Shown here one piece after another: positions 52,807 through 61,213 of a DNA stretch of 64,000 bases. Location: positions 1 to 64,000 of the forward strand of contig NZ_MBEU01000006.1 of assembly GCF_001954275.1 (NCBI RefSeq), in the 5' to 3' direction. The translations under genes were made by a program, and so were the position numbers. Position 1 is the first letter of the stretch, and every line of letters begins with the position of its first letter. The stretch comes from Mycobacterium sp. IS-836 (GTDB lineage Bacteria > Actinomycetota > Actinomycetes > Mycobacteriales > Mycobacteriaceae). The notes below the pieces were generated by a model. The model did no database searches, had not been told where the DNA came from, and saw only the letters and a program-made list of their open reading frames with translations.

Positions 52807-53721
52807 ATGACCGCAGCGCAGCAGGTCAGCGAGTTCGAAGAGCTGCGGCCGCATCTCCTGTCGGTCGCCTACCGGCTGACGGGAACGGTGGCCGACGCGG
52901 AGGACATCGTCCAGGACGCCTGGTTGCGCTGGGATTCCGCGGAGACCGCGGGCGCGATCACCGACCTGCGCGCGTGGCTGACCACCGTGGTGAGCCGGCT
53001 CGGGCTGGACCGGTTGCGCTCCGCCGCGCATCGCCGCGAAACCTACACCGGCAATTGGCTGCCCGAGCCGGTGGTCACGGGTTTTGACGAGCCCGATCCG
53101 CTGGCCGCGGTCGTGGCCGCCGAGGACGCCCGGTTCGCGGCGATGGTGGTGCTCGAACGGCTCACTCCCGATCAGCGGGTCGCGTTCGTGTTGCACGACG
53201 GGTTCGGCATGCCCTTCGCGGAAGTGGCCGAGGTGTTGGGGATCAACGAGGCCGCCGCCCGTCAGCTGGCTTCGCGGGCCCGCAAGGCCGTGGCCGCCGA
53301 ACCGCCCCCGGAGCCCGACCCGTCGCACAACGAGGTGGTTGGCCAGCTGATGGCCGCAATGTCCGCCGGCGATGTGGAGGCCGTGGTGGCGCTGTTGCAT
53401 CCGGACGTGACGTTCACCGGCGATTCGAATGGCAAGGCGCCCACCGCAGTTCACGTCATCCACGGACCGGAGAAGGTGGTCCGGTTCATGCTCGGCCTGG
53501 CCCGCCGCTACGGCCCCGATTTTTACACGGCCTATCAGCTGGGGCTGGTCAACGGCGAGCTGGGCATCTACACGGCCGGCTTCCCCGCCAGCGACGGGTA
53601 CCGCGAGATGTGTCCGCGGGTGATGGCGATGACGGTGCGCGACGGAAAGGTTTGCGCCCTATGGGATATCGCCAACCCCGACAAGTTCACCGGTTCTCCG
53701 CTGCGGCGTGAGCGGCCGTAA
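52807..53721 (+). CDS. sigJ: ECF sigma factor SigJ with SnoaL-like C-terminal domain
   Basis: The 304-residue protein has sigma region 2 (LRPHLLSVAYRLTGTVADAEDIVQDAWLRW), region 4 (LTPDQRVAFVLHDGFGMPFAEVAEVLGINEAAARQLASRARK), and a C-terminal SnoaL/NTF2-like domain (from about residue 185; AAMSAGDVEAVVALLHPDVTFTGDSNGK). This is the ECF41-type plan, in which the extra domain regulates the factor. M. tuberculosis SigJ is linked to peroxide resistance. A possible leaderless promoter lies directly upstream. Confidence 0.92.
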   Translation: MTAAQQVSEFEELRPHLLSVAYRLTGTVADAEDIVQDAWLRWDSAETAGAITDLRAWLTTVVSRLGLDRLRSAAHRRETYTGNWLPEPVVTGFDEPDPLAAVVAAEDARFAAMVVLERLTPDQRVAFVLHDGFGMPFAEVAEVLGINEAAARQLASRARKAVAAEPPPEPDPSHNEVVGQLMAAMSAGDVEAVVALLHPDVTFTGDSNGKAPTAVHVIHGPEKVVRFMLGLARRYGPDFYTAYQLGLVNGELGIYTAGFPASDGYREMCPRVMAMTVRDGKVCALWDIANPDKFTGSPLRRERP

Positions 53722-53755
53722 GTCAATCGAGTCAAGAGGGGATTGGAGAGAGTAC

Positions 53756-54250
53756 ATGGCCGGCAGCGTCGCCGAAGCGATGGGCAAGTTGATGTTCCGC
53801 GCCATGGATAAGATGCGGCACCGCGGCGCCTTTGACGTCGGCGCCAGGACCCCGCAAGGTACGGACTTCAGCGGTTTCGAGAAGACGCGGCAGATCCTGT
53901 TGGTGACGTTCAAGCGTTCCGGCGAGGCGATGCCGAGCCCGATCAATCACGGTGTCGCCGGCGGGAAGATCTACGTGCGCACGGATGGCTCCACCGGAAA
54001 GGTCAAGCGGATCAAGAACAATCCGCGCGTCGTGGTGGTGCCGAGCAGCCTTCGCGGCAAGCCGAGAGGGCAAGCTGTGGCCGGGGTGGCCAGGATTCTG
54101 CCCGAGTCCGAACATCAGCACGCGGACAAGGTGATCGCGGCAAACTGGAGCCTGCCGATGAAGTTGTTCGAGCGCAGTCTGGACAAGGGCAGCGCCGCGT
54201 TCGACATCCCGACCACCTACATCGAGATCGCACCCGCGCCCGAGGCTTGA
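53756..54250 (+). CDS. DDN-like deazaflavin (F420)-dependent nitroreductase-family protein
   Basis: The 164-residue protein has the split-barrel fold of the F420-dependent Ddn-like family. KTRQILLVTFKRSGEAMPSPINHGV and GKIYVRTDGSTGKVKRIKNNPRVVV are the F420/FMN-binding strands. The substrate is unknown. GATTGGAGAGAG before the ATG at 53756 is a good ribosome site. It follows sigJ by 34 bp on the same strand and may be cotranscribed. Its end overlaps the convergent esterase by 34 bp. Confidence 0.8.
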   Translation: MAGSVAEAMGKLMFRAMDKMRHRGAFDVGARTPQGTDFSGFEKTRQILLVTFKRSGEAMPSPINHGVAGGKIYVRTDGSTGKVKRIKNNPRVVVVPSSLRGKPRGQAVAGVARILPESEHQHADKVIAANWSLPMKLFERSLDKGSAAFDIPTTYIEIAPAPEA

Positions 54251-55302
54251 TCAGCGCGCATCGTTTCCAGCCCGACCCGCAGCGCACCCGCTGCCTCGCT
54301 GGCCGCCTCGGCGAACCGGCCGCCGAGGCTGACGAAGTTGAGGTATGCGTGGGGCAGGTCAGCCTGACGTGTGAATGCGACCGGGATTCCGTTGGCGCGC
54401 AGCGTTTTCGCGTATGCCTCGCCCTCGTCGCGGATCGGATCGAAACCGGCGCTGGCGACATAGGCGGGCGGCAAGCCGGTGACGTCGCCGTGCAGCGGTG
54501 ACAGTCGCGGATCGGCGCGATCGGTTCCCGGCGGTATGTAGTTCGCCAGCGCCCACTCGAGGTTCGCGTCGCTGAAGGTGGAGCCCCGGGCGAACAGGTC
54601 GCGCGACGGACGGCGCGTGCTGAGGTCTGTCGGCGGATACATCAGCAGCTGAAACGCCGGCACCGGACCGCCCCGCCGCACCGCCTGCTGCGCGGTGACA
54701 GCCGCGAGATTGCCTCCGGCGCTGTCGCCGCCGACCGCGATGCGGCCGGGGTCCGCGCCCAGATCGGTGGCGTGGCGGTGCGCGTGCGCGAATGCGGCGA
54801 CGGCGTCGTCGACGGCCGCGGGGAACCGGTGCTCGGGCGCCCGCCGGTACTCGACCGACAGCACGCGCACGCCGGCGTGGCTCGCGAGGTACCGGGCGAC
54901 GGGGTCGTGGCTCAGGCGTGAGCCGACGGAGAAGCCGCCGCCGTGGAAATACACCAGCAGCCCCGACGGCTCGGGCACGTCCGCGGGCGTGTACAGGGTG
55001 GCCGGGACGCCGCCGTGCTCGGCGGGGATGGTGATTTCCCGCGTCGCGATGGGGACCGGCGATTCGTACGGCATGATTCGCGAGAGTTGGTCATAGCGCG
55101 CGCGGGCGTTGTCGACGGGGTCGGTGAAAACGTCGGAGCCCGAGAGGTTTTTGAGCCGGATCACCAATTGCGCGTCGAGGGTGAGTTCCTGCCCGTCGAT
55201 GCGGACCGGAGGGCCGGCCAACAACCGTCGGACCGGTCTGGGCAACGCGAAGAGGGCCCGGATGACGGCGGCCTTCGTCTGGGTACCTAACGGTGCTGTC
55301 AT
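54217..55302 (-). CDS. HSL-family esterase/lipase (Lip/NlhH-type)
   Basis: The 361-residue alpha/beta hydrolase has the hormone-sensitive-lipase oxyanion motif LLVYFHGGGFSVGSR, the nucleophile elbow AVGGDSAGGNLAA, an acid in SAGFDPIRDEGEAYA and the catalytic His in DLPHAYLNF, so the triad is complete. It should hydrolyse short or medium acyl esters. ATG 55302 (MTAPLGTQ) was preferred to a start nine codons upstream. Convergent with the DDN-like gene. Confidence 0.88.
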   Translation of the reverse strand: MTAPLGTQTKAAVIRALFALPRPVRRLLAGPPVRIDGQELTLDAQLVIRLKNLSGSDVFTDPVDNARARYDQLSRIMPYESPVPIATREITIPAEHGGVPATLYTPADVPEPSGLLVYFHGGGFSVGSRLSHDPVARYLASHAGVRVLSVEYRRAPEHRFPAAVDDAVAAFAHAHRHATDLGADPGRIAVGGDSAGGNLAAVTAQQAVRRGGPVPAFQLLMYPPTDLSTRRPSRDLFARGSTFSDANLEWALANYIPPGTDRADPRLSPLHGDVTGLPPAYVASAGFDPIRDEGEAYAKTLRANGIPVAFTRQADLPHAYLNFVSLGGRFAEAASEAAGALRVGLETMRADQASGAGAISM

Positions 55303-55368
55303 GGGATTTGTCCGTTCGCCATGTCCCAAGCGTGGGTCAGCGGCGAACGGGGCGCTTGTATGGATCCG

Positions 55369-56124
55369 TCAGATCTCGCGAACCGCTTGCGCGAAGGAGC
55401 GCGGGGCTGCGCCGGTCATCTCCCAGCACACCTTGTTGGCGTGCGAGCCGTCGGCGAATCCGGCCAGGTGGGCGGCATCGGTCACGGAGTGCCCGTCGAG
55501 GAGGTGGCCGACGGCGGTCACCAGCCGCTGCCAACGGATCGTGGCCGACAACGAGACGCCGGTCTGTTGTCGGCATAGCCGCCCGAGGTAATCGGGCGAC
55601 AGCGCAACGGCATTCGCGACCGAGGCCACGTCGACGTGGGCGGGAACCTGGCTCGACACGACGTCCATCGCCCGCCGCAGCTGTGGGTGAACGGACGGCG
55701 GTTCGCCCGGGCGCCGGTCGTGTGTCCCGCACAGCTCGTCGACGAGTAAGTCCGCCGCGGCGCGTGGGCCGTCGGTGGCCAGTGACGCCGCGGCCGCCTC
55801 GGCCAGTCGTTGCCCGTCGTCCACGATCCAGACTCCGTGCCGGCCGCGGCTGTGACCCAGCGTGTTCAGCGCGAAGCCCTGCGGTGTCTGCAACCCGAAA
55901 TACAGCGTCAACGCCCCGGATCCCGAATCCGACCGCACGGCGTGGCGTGCTCCGCTGGCGACGACTACCAGCCGGCACACGTCCTGCGCAGCGCCGTCGC
56001 GCGTGACCATAACGGGACCCTGCGCACCGACTGTGACCTGAACTGCGGGGTGGTGGTGGACGGCGAGGTCGGAGAATCCGCCGCCCGCAATGAGCCGCCC
56101 CGGCTGCACATCCCAGACGCGCAT
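55369..56124 (-). CDS. AraC-family transcriptional regulator
   Basis: The 251-residue protein has a cupin-like ligand domain (about 1-110; [17 protein letters not shown]) and a C-terminal double helix-turn-helix. [29 protein letters not shown] is helix-turn-helix 1 and [32 protein letters not shown] is the diagnostic second one. The ligand and targets are unknown. It is divergent from the PPE gene (153 bp between starts), so it might act on that promoter, though site F lies closer to the PPE start. Confidence 0.87.
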   Translation of the reverse strand: MRVWDVQPGRLIAGGGFSDLAVHHHPAVQVTVGAQGPVMVTRDGAAQDVCRLVVVASGARHAVRSDSGSGALTLYFGLQTPQGFALNTLGHSRGRHGVWIVDDGQRLAEAAAASLATDGPRAAADLLVDELCGTHDRRPGEPPSVHPQLRRAMDVVSSQVPAHVDVASVANAVALSPDYLGRLCRQQTGVSLSATIRWQRLVTAVGHLLDGHSVTDAAHLAGFADGSHANKVCWEMTGAAPRSFAQAVREI

Positions 56125-56155
56125 GCCGCCACTTTAGCGCCGGCCCGCGGTACGG

Positions 56156-56210
56156 GATCCGTCGATTGGGGGGCAGGGACCCGTACTGGGTTCTGCCCAG
56201 TCAGCCGATA
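56156..56210 (+). promoter_or_regulatory. Site F: degenerate palindrome and CGATAC box upstream of PPE
   Basis: GATCCGTCGATTGGGGGGCA (56156-56175) matches the palindrome well in its right half and partly in the left. CGATAC begins at 56206, exactly 40.5 nt from the centre, the spacing seen at sites A, C2 and E. It then runs 68 nt to the PPE ATG. An inverted repeat CAGCCGAT...ATCGGCTG (56202-56209, 56222-56229) overlaps the box. Supported by spacing more than by arm symmetry. Confidence 0.5.
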
Positions 56211-56277
56211 CGAATGTCGAAATCGGCTGGGCACCGTAGCTATGTGGTTCGCATTACACCGGCAAGACGGTCGAGCG

Positions 56278-57396
56278 ATGGATTTCGCAGCACTACCGCC
56301 GGAAATTAACTCCGCCAGGATGTATGCCGGGCCGGGGCTGGGTCCGATGCTGGCGGCCGCGGCCGCCTGGCATGGATTGGCCGCCGACTTGCATGAGACG
56401 GCAGCGTCGTATGCCTCGGTCATCTCCGGACTGACCGGCGGGCCGTGGCAAGGCTCCGCGTCGGTATCGATGGCATCGGCGGCCACACACTACTTCGCGT
56501 GGATGAGTGCCACCGCCGCCCAGGCGGCGCAAGCGGGCACCCAGGCCCAGGCCGCCGCCGGCGCGTATGAGGCAGCGTTCGCGATGACGGTTCCTCCATC
56601 CGTGATCGCGGCCAACCGGGCCGCGCTGATGGCGCTGATTGCTACCAACGTCGTCGGGCAGAACACCCCTGCGATCGCGGCCACCGAGGCGCTCTATGCC
56701 GAGATGTGGGCCCAGGACGCCGCTGCCATGTATGGCTACGCCGCCGCGTCGGCAGCAGCCGCGACGTTGACACCGTTCACCCCGCCGCCGCCGGTCACCC
56801 ACCCCACGGGCCCGCTGGCGGGAACCCGCGCGCAGACGGTCATGTCGAAGGCCTCGCGAGTAATCTCTGCGGTCCCGCACGCGCTTCAGCGGCTCGCGTC
56901 GCCCGACCCGACGAATCACCCCCTTTACTACCTTGTCGACATCGTGGCCAACATCGGTGTGGTTGCCGCATCGGCTTCGTCGGTTCTGAGCTCATGCATG
57001 GCGACAATCGGCACCATGGGCGGGCTCGCGAACGGCCCGGCGCCGGTCGCGGGTGCCCCGGCTACCGCAGCTCCGGGAGGCCTGCCTTCCGTCGCGGGCG
57101 TTGCGGGATCGGCGGGTCTGGGGGTCGGCGCGGGTGCGGCGTCGGCGGGTCTGGGTCGGGCGACATCGATTGGCCCGCTCTCGGTGCCGCCGAGCTGGAC
57201 CACGTCGTCTGCGACAAGCCCTATGGCCTTGGCTTTGGGCAGCACCCCCTTCACCGCACCTCCGAGTAGCGGGCCCCCGGGCGTGCCCGCAATGCCGATA
57301 ACGGGCCTGGCGGCGAACGCCAACGGCAACGGCAACGTCGTTCCAAAATATGGGTTCCGCCCCACGGTGGTCATTCGCACGCCGGCCGCCGGCTAA
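56278..57396 (+). CDS. PPE-family protein, SVP subgroup
   Basis: The 372-residue protein opens [20 protein letters not shown], the PPE N-terminal signature (Pro-Pro-Glu at 7-9). The conserved 180-residue helical domain includes the [20 protein letters not shown] segment. A Gly/Ala-rich central region follows, and GPLSVPPSW near residue 300 marks the SVP subgroup. PPE proteins are usually exported by type VII secretion with a PE partner. No PE gene or ESX gene is adjacent. It lies between the AraC regulator and queD and has a probable regulon site upstream. Confidence 0.92.
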   Translation: MDFAALPPEINSARMYAGPGLGPMLAAAAAWHGLAADLHETAASYASVISGLTGGPWQGSASVSMASAATHYFAWMSATAAQAAQAGTQAQAAAGAYEAAFAMTVPPSVIAANRAALMALIATNVVGQNTPAIAATEALYAEMWAQDAAAMYGYAAASAAAATLTPFTPPPPVTHPTGPLAGTRAQTVMSKASRVISAVPHALQRLASPDPTNHPLYYLVDIVANIGVVAASASSVLSSCMATIGTMGGLANGPAPVAGAPATAAPGGLPSVAGVAGSAGLGVGAGAASAGLGRATSIGPLSVPPSWTTSSATSPMALALGSTPFTAPPSSGPPGVPAMPITGLAANANGNGNVVPKYGFRPTVVIRTPAAG

Positions 57397-57409
57397 CAAA
57401 AAGCTGTGC

Positions 57410-57464
57410 GCTCCACCGATCGCAGGAGCCGCCTTCCACCGCCCAAACCCGCAACGGTTGGATT
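57410..57464 (+). promoter_or_regulatory. Site E: degenerate palindrome and GGATTG box upstream of queD-folE
   Basis: GCTCCACCGATCGCAGGAGC (57410-57429) has 5-bp perfect outer arms GCTCC/GGAGC and agrees with the site C1 palindrome at 15 of 20 positions. CGGTTGGATTGT follows; GGAT begins 40.5 nt from the centre, as at site A. The centre is 78.5 nt before the queD ATG at 57498, the same as for MFS-2. This supports that ATG as the start. Confidence 0.6.
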
Positions 57465-57497
57465 GTCCAGACCGGAAGCGGGCCTTACGTTCTCGGT

Positions 57498-57974
57498 ATG
57501 CCAAAGACGTCGTCCCTTGCGGACATAGCTCATCCGTCAAGCCAAATGGGAAATAACCCATCAGTCCGTGCCAGCGCAGTACATCCGACGTTGGCGGATG
57601 GGCAAGTCCCTACGAGCAGTGCGATCGAGGTGTTCAAAGTTTTCACTTTCGAGGCCGCGCATTTTCTGCCGAACGTTGCAGCAGGCCACCAATGCGGTTT
57701 CCTTCACGGTCATAGCTACAAAGTGGTTGTGGGCGTCAAGGGAATCCCCAACTCGCACACCGGTTTTGTCGTTGACTTCGCCGAGATCAAGTGCGCGATC
57801 AAGCCCGTGCTAGATGAGCTCGACCACAGTGCGCTGAATCACTTCATTGAGAATCCGACGTGCGAGAACGTCGCCTGCTGGATCTGGCAGCGGCTGCGCA
57901 TTCCCGGACTTTCCTACATCGAGGTGTGGGAGACCGCAACGTCCGGCTGTCGCAAAAACGCCGTCTCCGCCTGA
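57498..57974 (+). CDS. queD: QueD/PTPS-family 6-carboxy-tetrahydropterin synthase
   Basis: The 158-residue protein has a catalytic domain from about residue 45: VFKVFTFEAAHFLP (first zinc His), CGFLHGHSY (active Cys plus HGH zinc ligands), TGFVVDFAEIKCAIKPVLDELDHSALN (catalytic Asp-His), and WETATSGC (pterin-binding Glu). The CxxxHGH spacing matches bacterial QueD. It converts dihydroneopterin triphosphate from FolE to 6-carboxy- or 6-pyruvoyl-tetrahydropterin. QueC and QueE are not in view, so the pathway may not be queuosine. The first 44 residues are extra. folE starts 16 bp downstream. Confidence 0.9.
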   Translation: MPKTSSLADIAHPSSQMGNNPSVRASAVHPTLADGQVPTSSAIEVFKVFTFEAAHFLPNVAAGHQCGFLHGHSYKVVVGVKGIPNSHTGFVVDFAEIKCAIKPVLDELDHSALNHFIENPTCENVACWIWQRLRIPGLSYIEVWETATSGCRKNAVSA

Positions 57975-57990
57975 CGAAAGGAAGCGAGCT

Positions 57991-58554
57991 ATGGATCTCG
58001 CCGACGCTGAGGTCGCTGTGAAGGCGCTCCTGGTAGCGATGGACGTCGATGAGCACGATCACACCGCCGATACTCCCGGCCGCGTGGCGCGGGCGTGGCG
58101 AGACATGCTCGCCGGCTATCGCGAGGATCCCGCCGACCACCTCGGCCGCGTGTTTCCGGCGCCGCAGGAACCCGGGCTGGTGATCGTGGAGGGGATTACG
58201 TTGATGTCCACGTGCGCTCACCATCTGCTGCCGTTCACCGGGCACGCCACCGTCGCGTACCGACCCGGGCCCGGTCAGCGAATCGTAGGGCTGTCGAAGC
58301 TGGCACGGCTGGTACACGGCTATGCGCGGAGGCTACAGGTCCAGGAACGGATCGGTTGCCAGGTGGTCGACGCCATCGCCGACCGGCTACACCCTTCGGG
58401 TGCAATGTGTCTCATCACCGCCACTCACGACTGCATGAGACTTCGGGGCATCAGCGAGCCTCATGCGGGTACGACCACCGAGACGCGCCGCGGCAACTTA
58501 CTAGATCACGAGGTCGCGTTGATCCACGCGCGGCATCAGCGCGTGCGCCGTTGA
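57991..58554 (+). CDS. folE: GTP cyclohydrolase I (second FolE)
   Basis: The 187-residue enzyme opens GTP to 7,8-dihydroneopterin triphosphate. MSTCAHHLLPFTGHATVAY carries the zinc-binding Cys and catalytic His-His. IVGLSKLARLVHGYARRLQVQERI is the most conserved family block, and ATHDCMRLRGI holds the third zinc ligand. GAAAGGAAGCGAG before the ATG is a clear ribosome site. Mycobacteria normally have one folE elsewhere with the folate genes, so this is likely a dedicated second copy feeding QueD. The family would expect a partner reductase. Confidence 0.93.
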   Translation: MDLADAEVAVKALLVAMDVDEHDHTADTPGRVARAWRDMLAGYREDPADHLGRVFPAPQEPGLVIVEGITLMSTCAHHLLPFTGHATVAYRPGPGQRIVGLSKLARLVHGYARRLQVQERIGCQVVDAIADRLHPSGAMCLITATHDCMRLRGISEPHAGTTTETRRGNLLDHEVALIHARHQRVRR

Positions 58555-58590
58555 CGGTAGGGCAAATCAGCCGACACAGCAGCTGATAAA

Positions 58591-59685
58591 TCAGCCGGCG
58601 AGGGCCGGGATGGCATGTGAGTGGTTGTGGCACTTGGCATTAGCAAGCTGATCGCGACACACCCGAACACGGTGCTGACCGCTCGTTGGATGGAACACTC
58701 CCAAGTGGTACGAACTGCTCGGGTACTCCTTTACCCCGACGAGTTGTGATAACGGCGTGCGCACGGAGTCGCCGCGTGCGACTCTGGCTGCGATCGCGTC
58801 CAGATCGAACCGCGGGTGCCAGCCCAGCTCATGGCGCGCTCTGGCGTTGACGTACACACGGTCCAGGCGGTGGGGGAACCGCCAGCCTCGTTCTCTCCAA
58901 GCGGCCGCGGTCACCGGCGAGCGGCGCGCGAATACCGACTCCGCGTCGGTTCGCAACTCGGCCATGTCATCACGCGTGAACGGTGTTGTGGCCGCGATGA
59001 CGTAGCGCGCAAACCCCAGACGCGGCGCCTGCTGTGCCGCTTTCAGGTGCGCGTCGACGGCATCTTCGAGCGCGACCCGGCGTGACGCGTATTCGTTGGC
59101 CTTCACGTTATCGTCGCTGCGCCCGTCATGAACGTCTGGCATATCGTCGCCGTCGGCGAAGAATCGCGCGGTGCGCAGCACTACGCAGGGCAGGCCGTCG
59201 TTGCGGTGCGCCAACTGGCAGAGGTCCTCGGCGGCGGCCTTGGTAACGCCGTAGATGTTCTTGGGAATCGGCGTCACGGATTCGTCGATCCACGCGGCGG
59301 GCCGCCCCGGCGACGGCACGAGCGCGTCACCGAACACCGTCGTTGACGATGTCATCACGAACGCGCGAACGCCGACCCCCACCGCCGCATCCAGAAGGGT
59401 CTGCGTGCCACCGATATTGGTGTTCAAGAATTCCTGGCGCGGCACGAATGCCAGCTGTGGCTTGTGCAGCGTGGCGGTGTGGAACACCACATCCACGTCG
59501 GCCATTAGCTCGCGTGTCAGCCCTGGATCAGTTATGGAGCCAACAACATTGGTCCACTTCGACGGCCGTGCGTCGAGCCCGACGGTGTCGGCGCCGCGGG
59601 CACGCAGGGTGCGCACAAGCGCTTCGCCGAGGTGACCGGAACTGCCCGTTACCAGGGCCCGCATCGGGGCGTTGGGATTGCTCAT
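58591..59685 (-). CDS. Extended SDR, NAD-dependent epimerase/dehydratase family
   Basis: The 364-residue protein has the Rossmann motif ALVTGSSGHLGEALV, the active-site Ser-Thr and Tyr-x-x-x-Lys (VMTSSTTVFG; IYGVTKAAAEDL), and FARYVIAATTPFTRDDMAEL plus DRVYVNARARHELGWHPRFDLDA typical of nucleotide-sugar epimerase relatives. It may act on a sugar nucleotide, perhaps for a glycosylated pterin, but no substrate is proven. The start at 59685 (MSNPNAPMRALV) follows GGAG. The C-terminal 35 residues, rich in His and Cys, lie outside the fold. Convergent with folE and divergent from MFS-3. Confidence 0.82.
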   Translation of the reverse strand: MSNPNAPMRALVTGSSGHLGEALVRTLRARGADTVGLDARPSKWTNVVGSITDPGLTRELMADVDVVFHTATLHKPQLAFVPRQEFLNTNIGGTQTLLDAAVGVGVRAFVMTSSTTVFGDALVPSPGRPAAWIDESVTPIPKNIYGVTKAAAEDLCQLAHRNDGLPCVVLRTARFFADGDDMPDVHDGRSDDNVKANEYASRRVALEDAVDAHLKAAQQAPRLGFARYVIAATTPFTRDDMAELRTDAESVFARRSPVTAAAWRERGWRFPHRLDRVYVNARARHELGWHPRFDLDAIAARVARGDSVRTPLSQLVGVKEYPSSSYHLGVFHPTSGQHRVRVCRDQLANAKCHNHSHAIPALAG

Positions 59686-59805
59686 GGATGCTCCGGCTTC
59701 GCTGGCATTCGTCTGCCGAGCGTGACTCGCTCGGGTCACCACCACTATTTCGTGGTGATCGCCGAGTGTCTGTCGGGTGCCTGGCGGAGTCAGGGGATGA
59801 AACGC

Positions 59806-59880
59806 TCTCCCCCAATCGGGGGAGACACGCTCAATCGCAGGAGCGCGGTTCACCGCGGTTGAGGGCCGATCGGCGGATTA
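59806..59880 (+). promoter_or_regulatory. Sites C1 and C2: tandem operators upstream of MFS-3
   Basis: C1, TCTCCCCCAATCGGGGGAGA (59806-59825), is a perfect palindrome around AATC. C2, ACACGCTCAATCGCAGGAGC (59825-59844), is degenerate; its right half (ATCGCAGGAGC) is identical to that of site E. Centres are 19 nt apart. GCCGATCGGCGGATTA at 59865-59880 contains the GGAT box, 40.5 nt from the C2 centre and 59.5 from C1. The region is between divergent SDR and MFS-3 genes, which rules out a terminator. Confidence 0.75.
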
Positions 59881-59962
59881 GCGCTTCGCTTTGCGCGACT
59901 TACGTTCGTGACCGAAGCCCGTCGGTTACCGACATGAGCGTGGCCCTTTGGTGAAGGACGAA

Positions 59963-61213
59963 ATGATGACGGCATCCCCCGCCGCTAGGCGTGATACCCC
60001 GGGGCGCTACGAGTATCCGCCGGTGATCTGGGTCCTCCTGGCCGGCAACTTGCTCGTGCGCGCCGCGGGATTCGCCTATCCGTTCCTGGCATATCACGTT
60101 GCCGAGCCGGGGCACGCGCCCGGAACCGTGGGCACGATTTTGGCGGTGTTCGGAGTCGGGTGGGTGATGGGCCAGCTGCTCTGCGGGTGGCTGATTGACC
60201 GGCTGGGAAGACGATCCACGCTGGCGGCCATGATGCTGCTAGCGGGGCTGGCATCGGCGCTGCTGGCCGGTGCGAAAACGGCTGGGGCATTGGTAGTTGG
60301 GGCCGCGCTGGTCGGGGTGGTCTTCGACGCGCCGCGACCGGTGCTCAGTGCAGCGATCAACGAGCTAATTCCCGATCCTCGGAAGCGGGCGAAAGTCGAC
60401 GCTTGGCGGCTGGGTTGGACAACGAACGCCGGCGCTGCGATCAGCGGCGGCATCGGCGGTCTGCTCGCAGACGCGATCGGCGTACCCGCTCTGTATTGGA
60501 TCAACGCCGTAGCGTTCGCGCTTTTCGCGGCGATCGCGTTGAGCGGCATGCCGCCCGATGTGCGCCGCCCACCGTCGATTACTAAAACCGGTTACCGTCG
60601 GGCTTTTTCGGACCGCCGATTGATGCTGCTGTTGGTCAGCAGCGCCGCCACATTGACGGCGTCCATCGGTTTCTTCGCCGCCCTGCCGATGTTGATGTCG
60701 CGTCATGGCCTGGGTGCCGGTGCGTACGGCTGGACGCAGCTGGCCAATGCGTCGACCGTCATGGCGCTTACGCCATTACTCACTCCGTGGCTGAGCCGAC
60801 AAGTTGCGACACTTCCAAGAATGGACATTCTGGCCGCGGCCGCGGCATGGACCACCGGGTGGTTGGCGACCGCCGCCGTAGCGGATTCCACACTTAGCTT
60901 CAGCCTGGCGGTGGCGGCGTGTGCCCCCGGTGAGATCGCCTGGTTTGTGGTGGCCGCCGGCGTCGTCCACCGGATCGCCCCGGCCGAGCATCGCGGGCGC
61001 TACCACGGGGTGTGGGGAATGGCCCTGGCGCTGGCGGCGATCGCCGCGCCCCTCCTGGTGGCATACGGACTGGGTCATGGCGGTCCGCCGATGGTGGCGG
61101 TCTCCATCCTCGTCGTTGGCTTCGCCGGCGCCGCGCTGTGTGTGCCGCTAGCGCGTGTTGTGGCCGCCGGTAGCGACGCGTCCGCACGATCAAGGCGGCG
61201 TCTGGCGACATGA
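59963..61213 (+). CDS. MFS efflux transporter (MFS-3)
   Basis: The 416-residue protein has about 12 membrane helices and the MFS loop 2-3 motif in GQLLCGWLIDRLGRRSTLAAMM, with motif C-like GAALVGVVFDAPRPVLSAAI. It is not closely related to MFS-1 or MFS-2 but resembles drug or small-molecule exporters. ATG 59963 follows GAAGGACGAA; other starts a few codons away exist. Divergent from the SDR, and near queD-folE, suggesting it exports or imports the pathway product. Confidence 0.82.
   Translation: MMTASPAARRDTPGRYEYPPVIWVLLAGNLLVRAAGFAYPFLAYHVAEPGHAPGTVGTILAVFGVGWVMGQLLCGWLIDRLGRRSTLAAMMLLAGLASALLAGAKTAGALVVGAALVGVVFDAPRPVLSAAINELIPDPRKRAKVDAWRLGWTTNAGAAISGGIGGLLADAIGVPALYWINAVAFALFAAIALSGMPPDVRRPPSITKTGYRRAFSDRRLMLLLVSSAATLTASIGFFAALPMLMSRHGLGAGAYGWTQLANASTVMALTPLLTPWLSRQVATLPRMDILAAAAAWTTGWLATAAVADSTLSFSLAVAACAPGEIAWFVVAAGVVHRIAPAEHRGRYHGVWGMALALAAIAAPLLVAYGLGHGGPPMVAVSILVVGFAGAALCVPLARVVAAGSDASARSRRRLAT

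Noticed and set aside
58591-59685. SDR as sepiapterin reductase completing tetrahydrobiopterin synthesis
   Set aside because: Sepiapterin reductases are short classical SDRs of about 260 residues. This is a 364-residue extended epimerase-type SDR, so the assignment is not supported.
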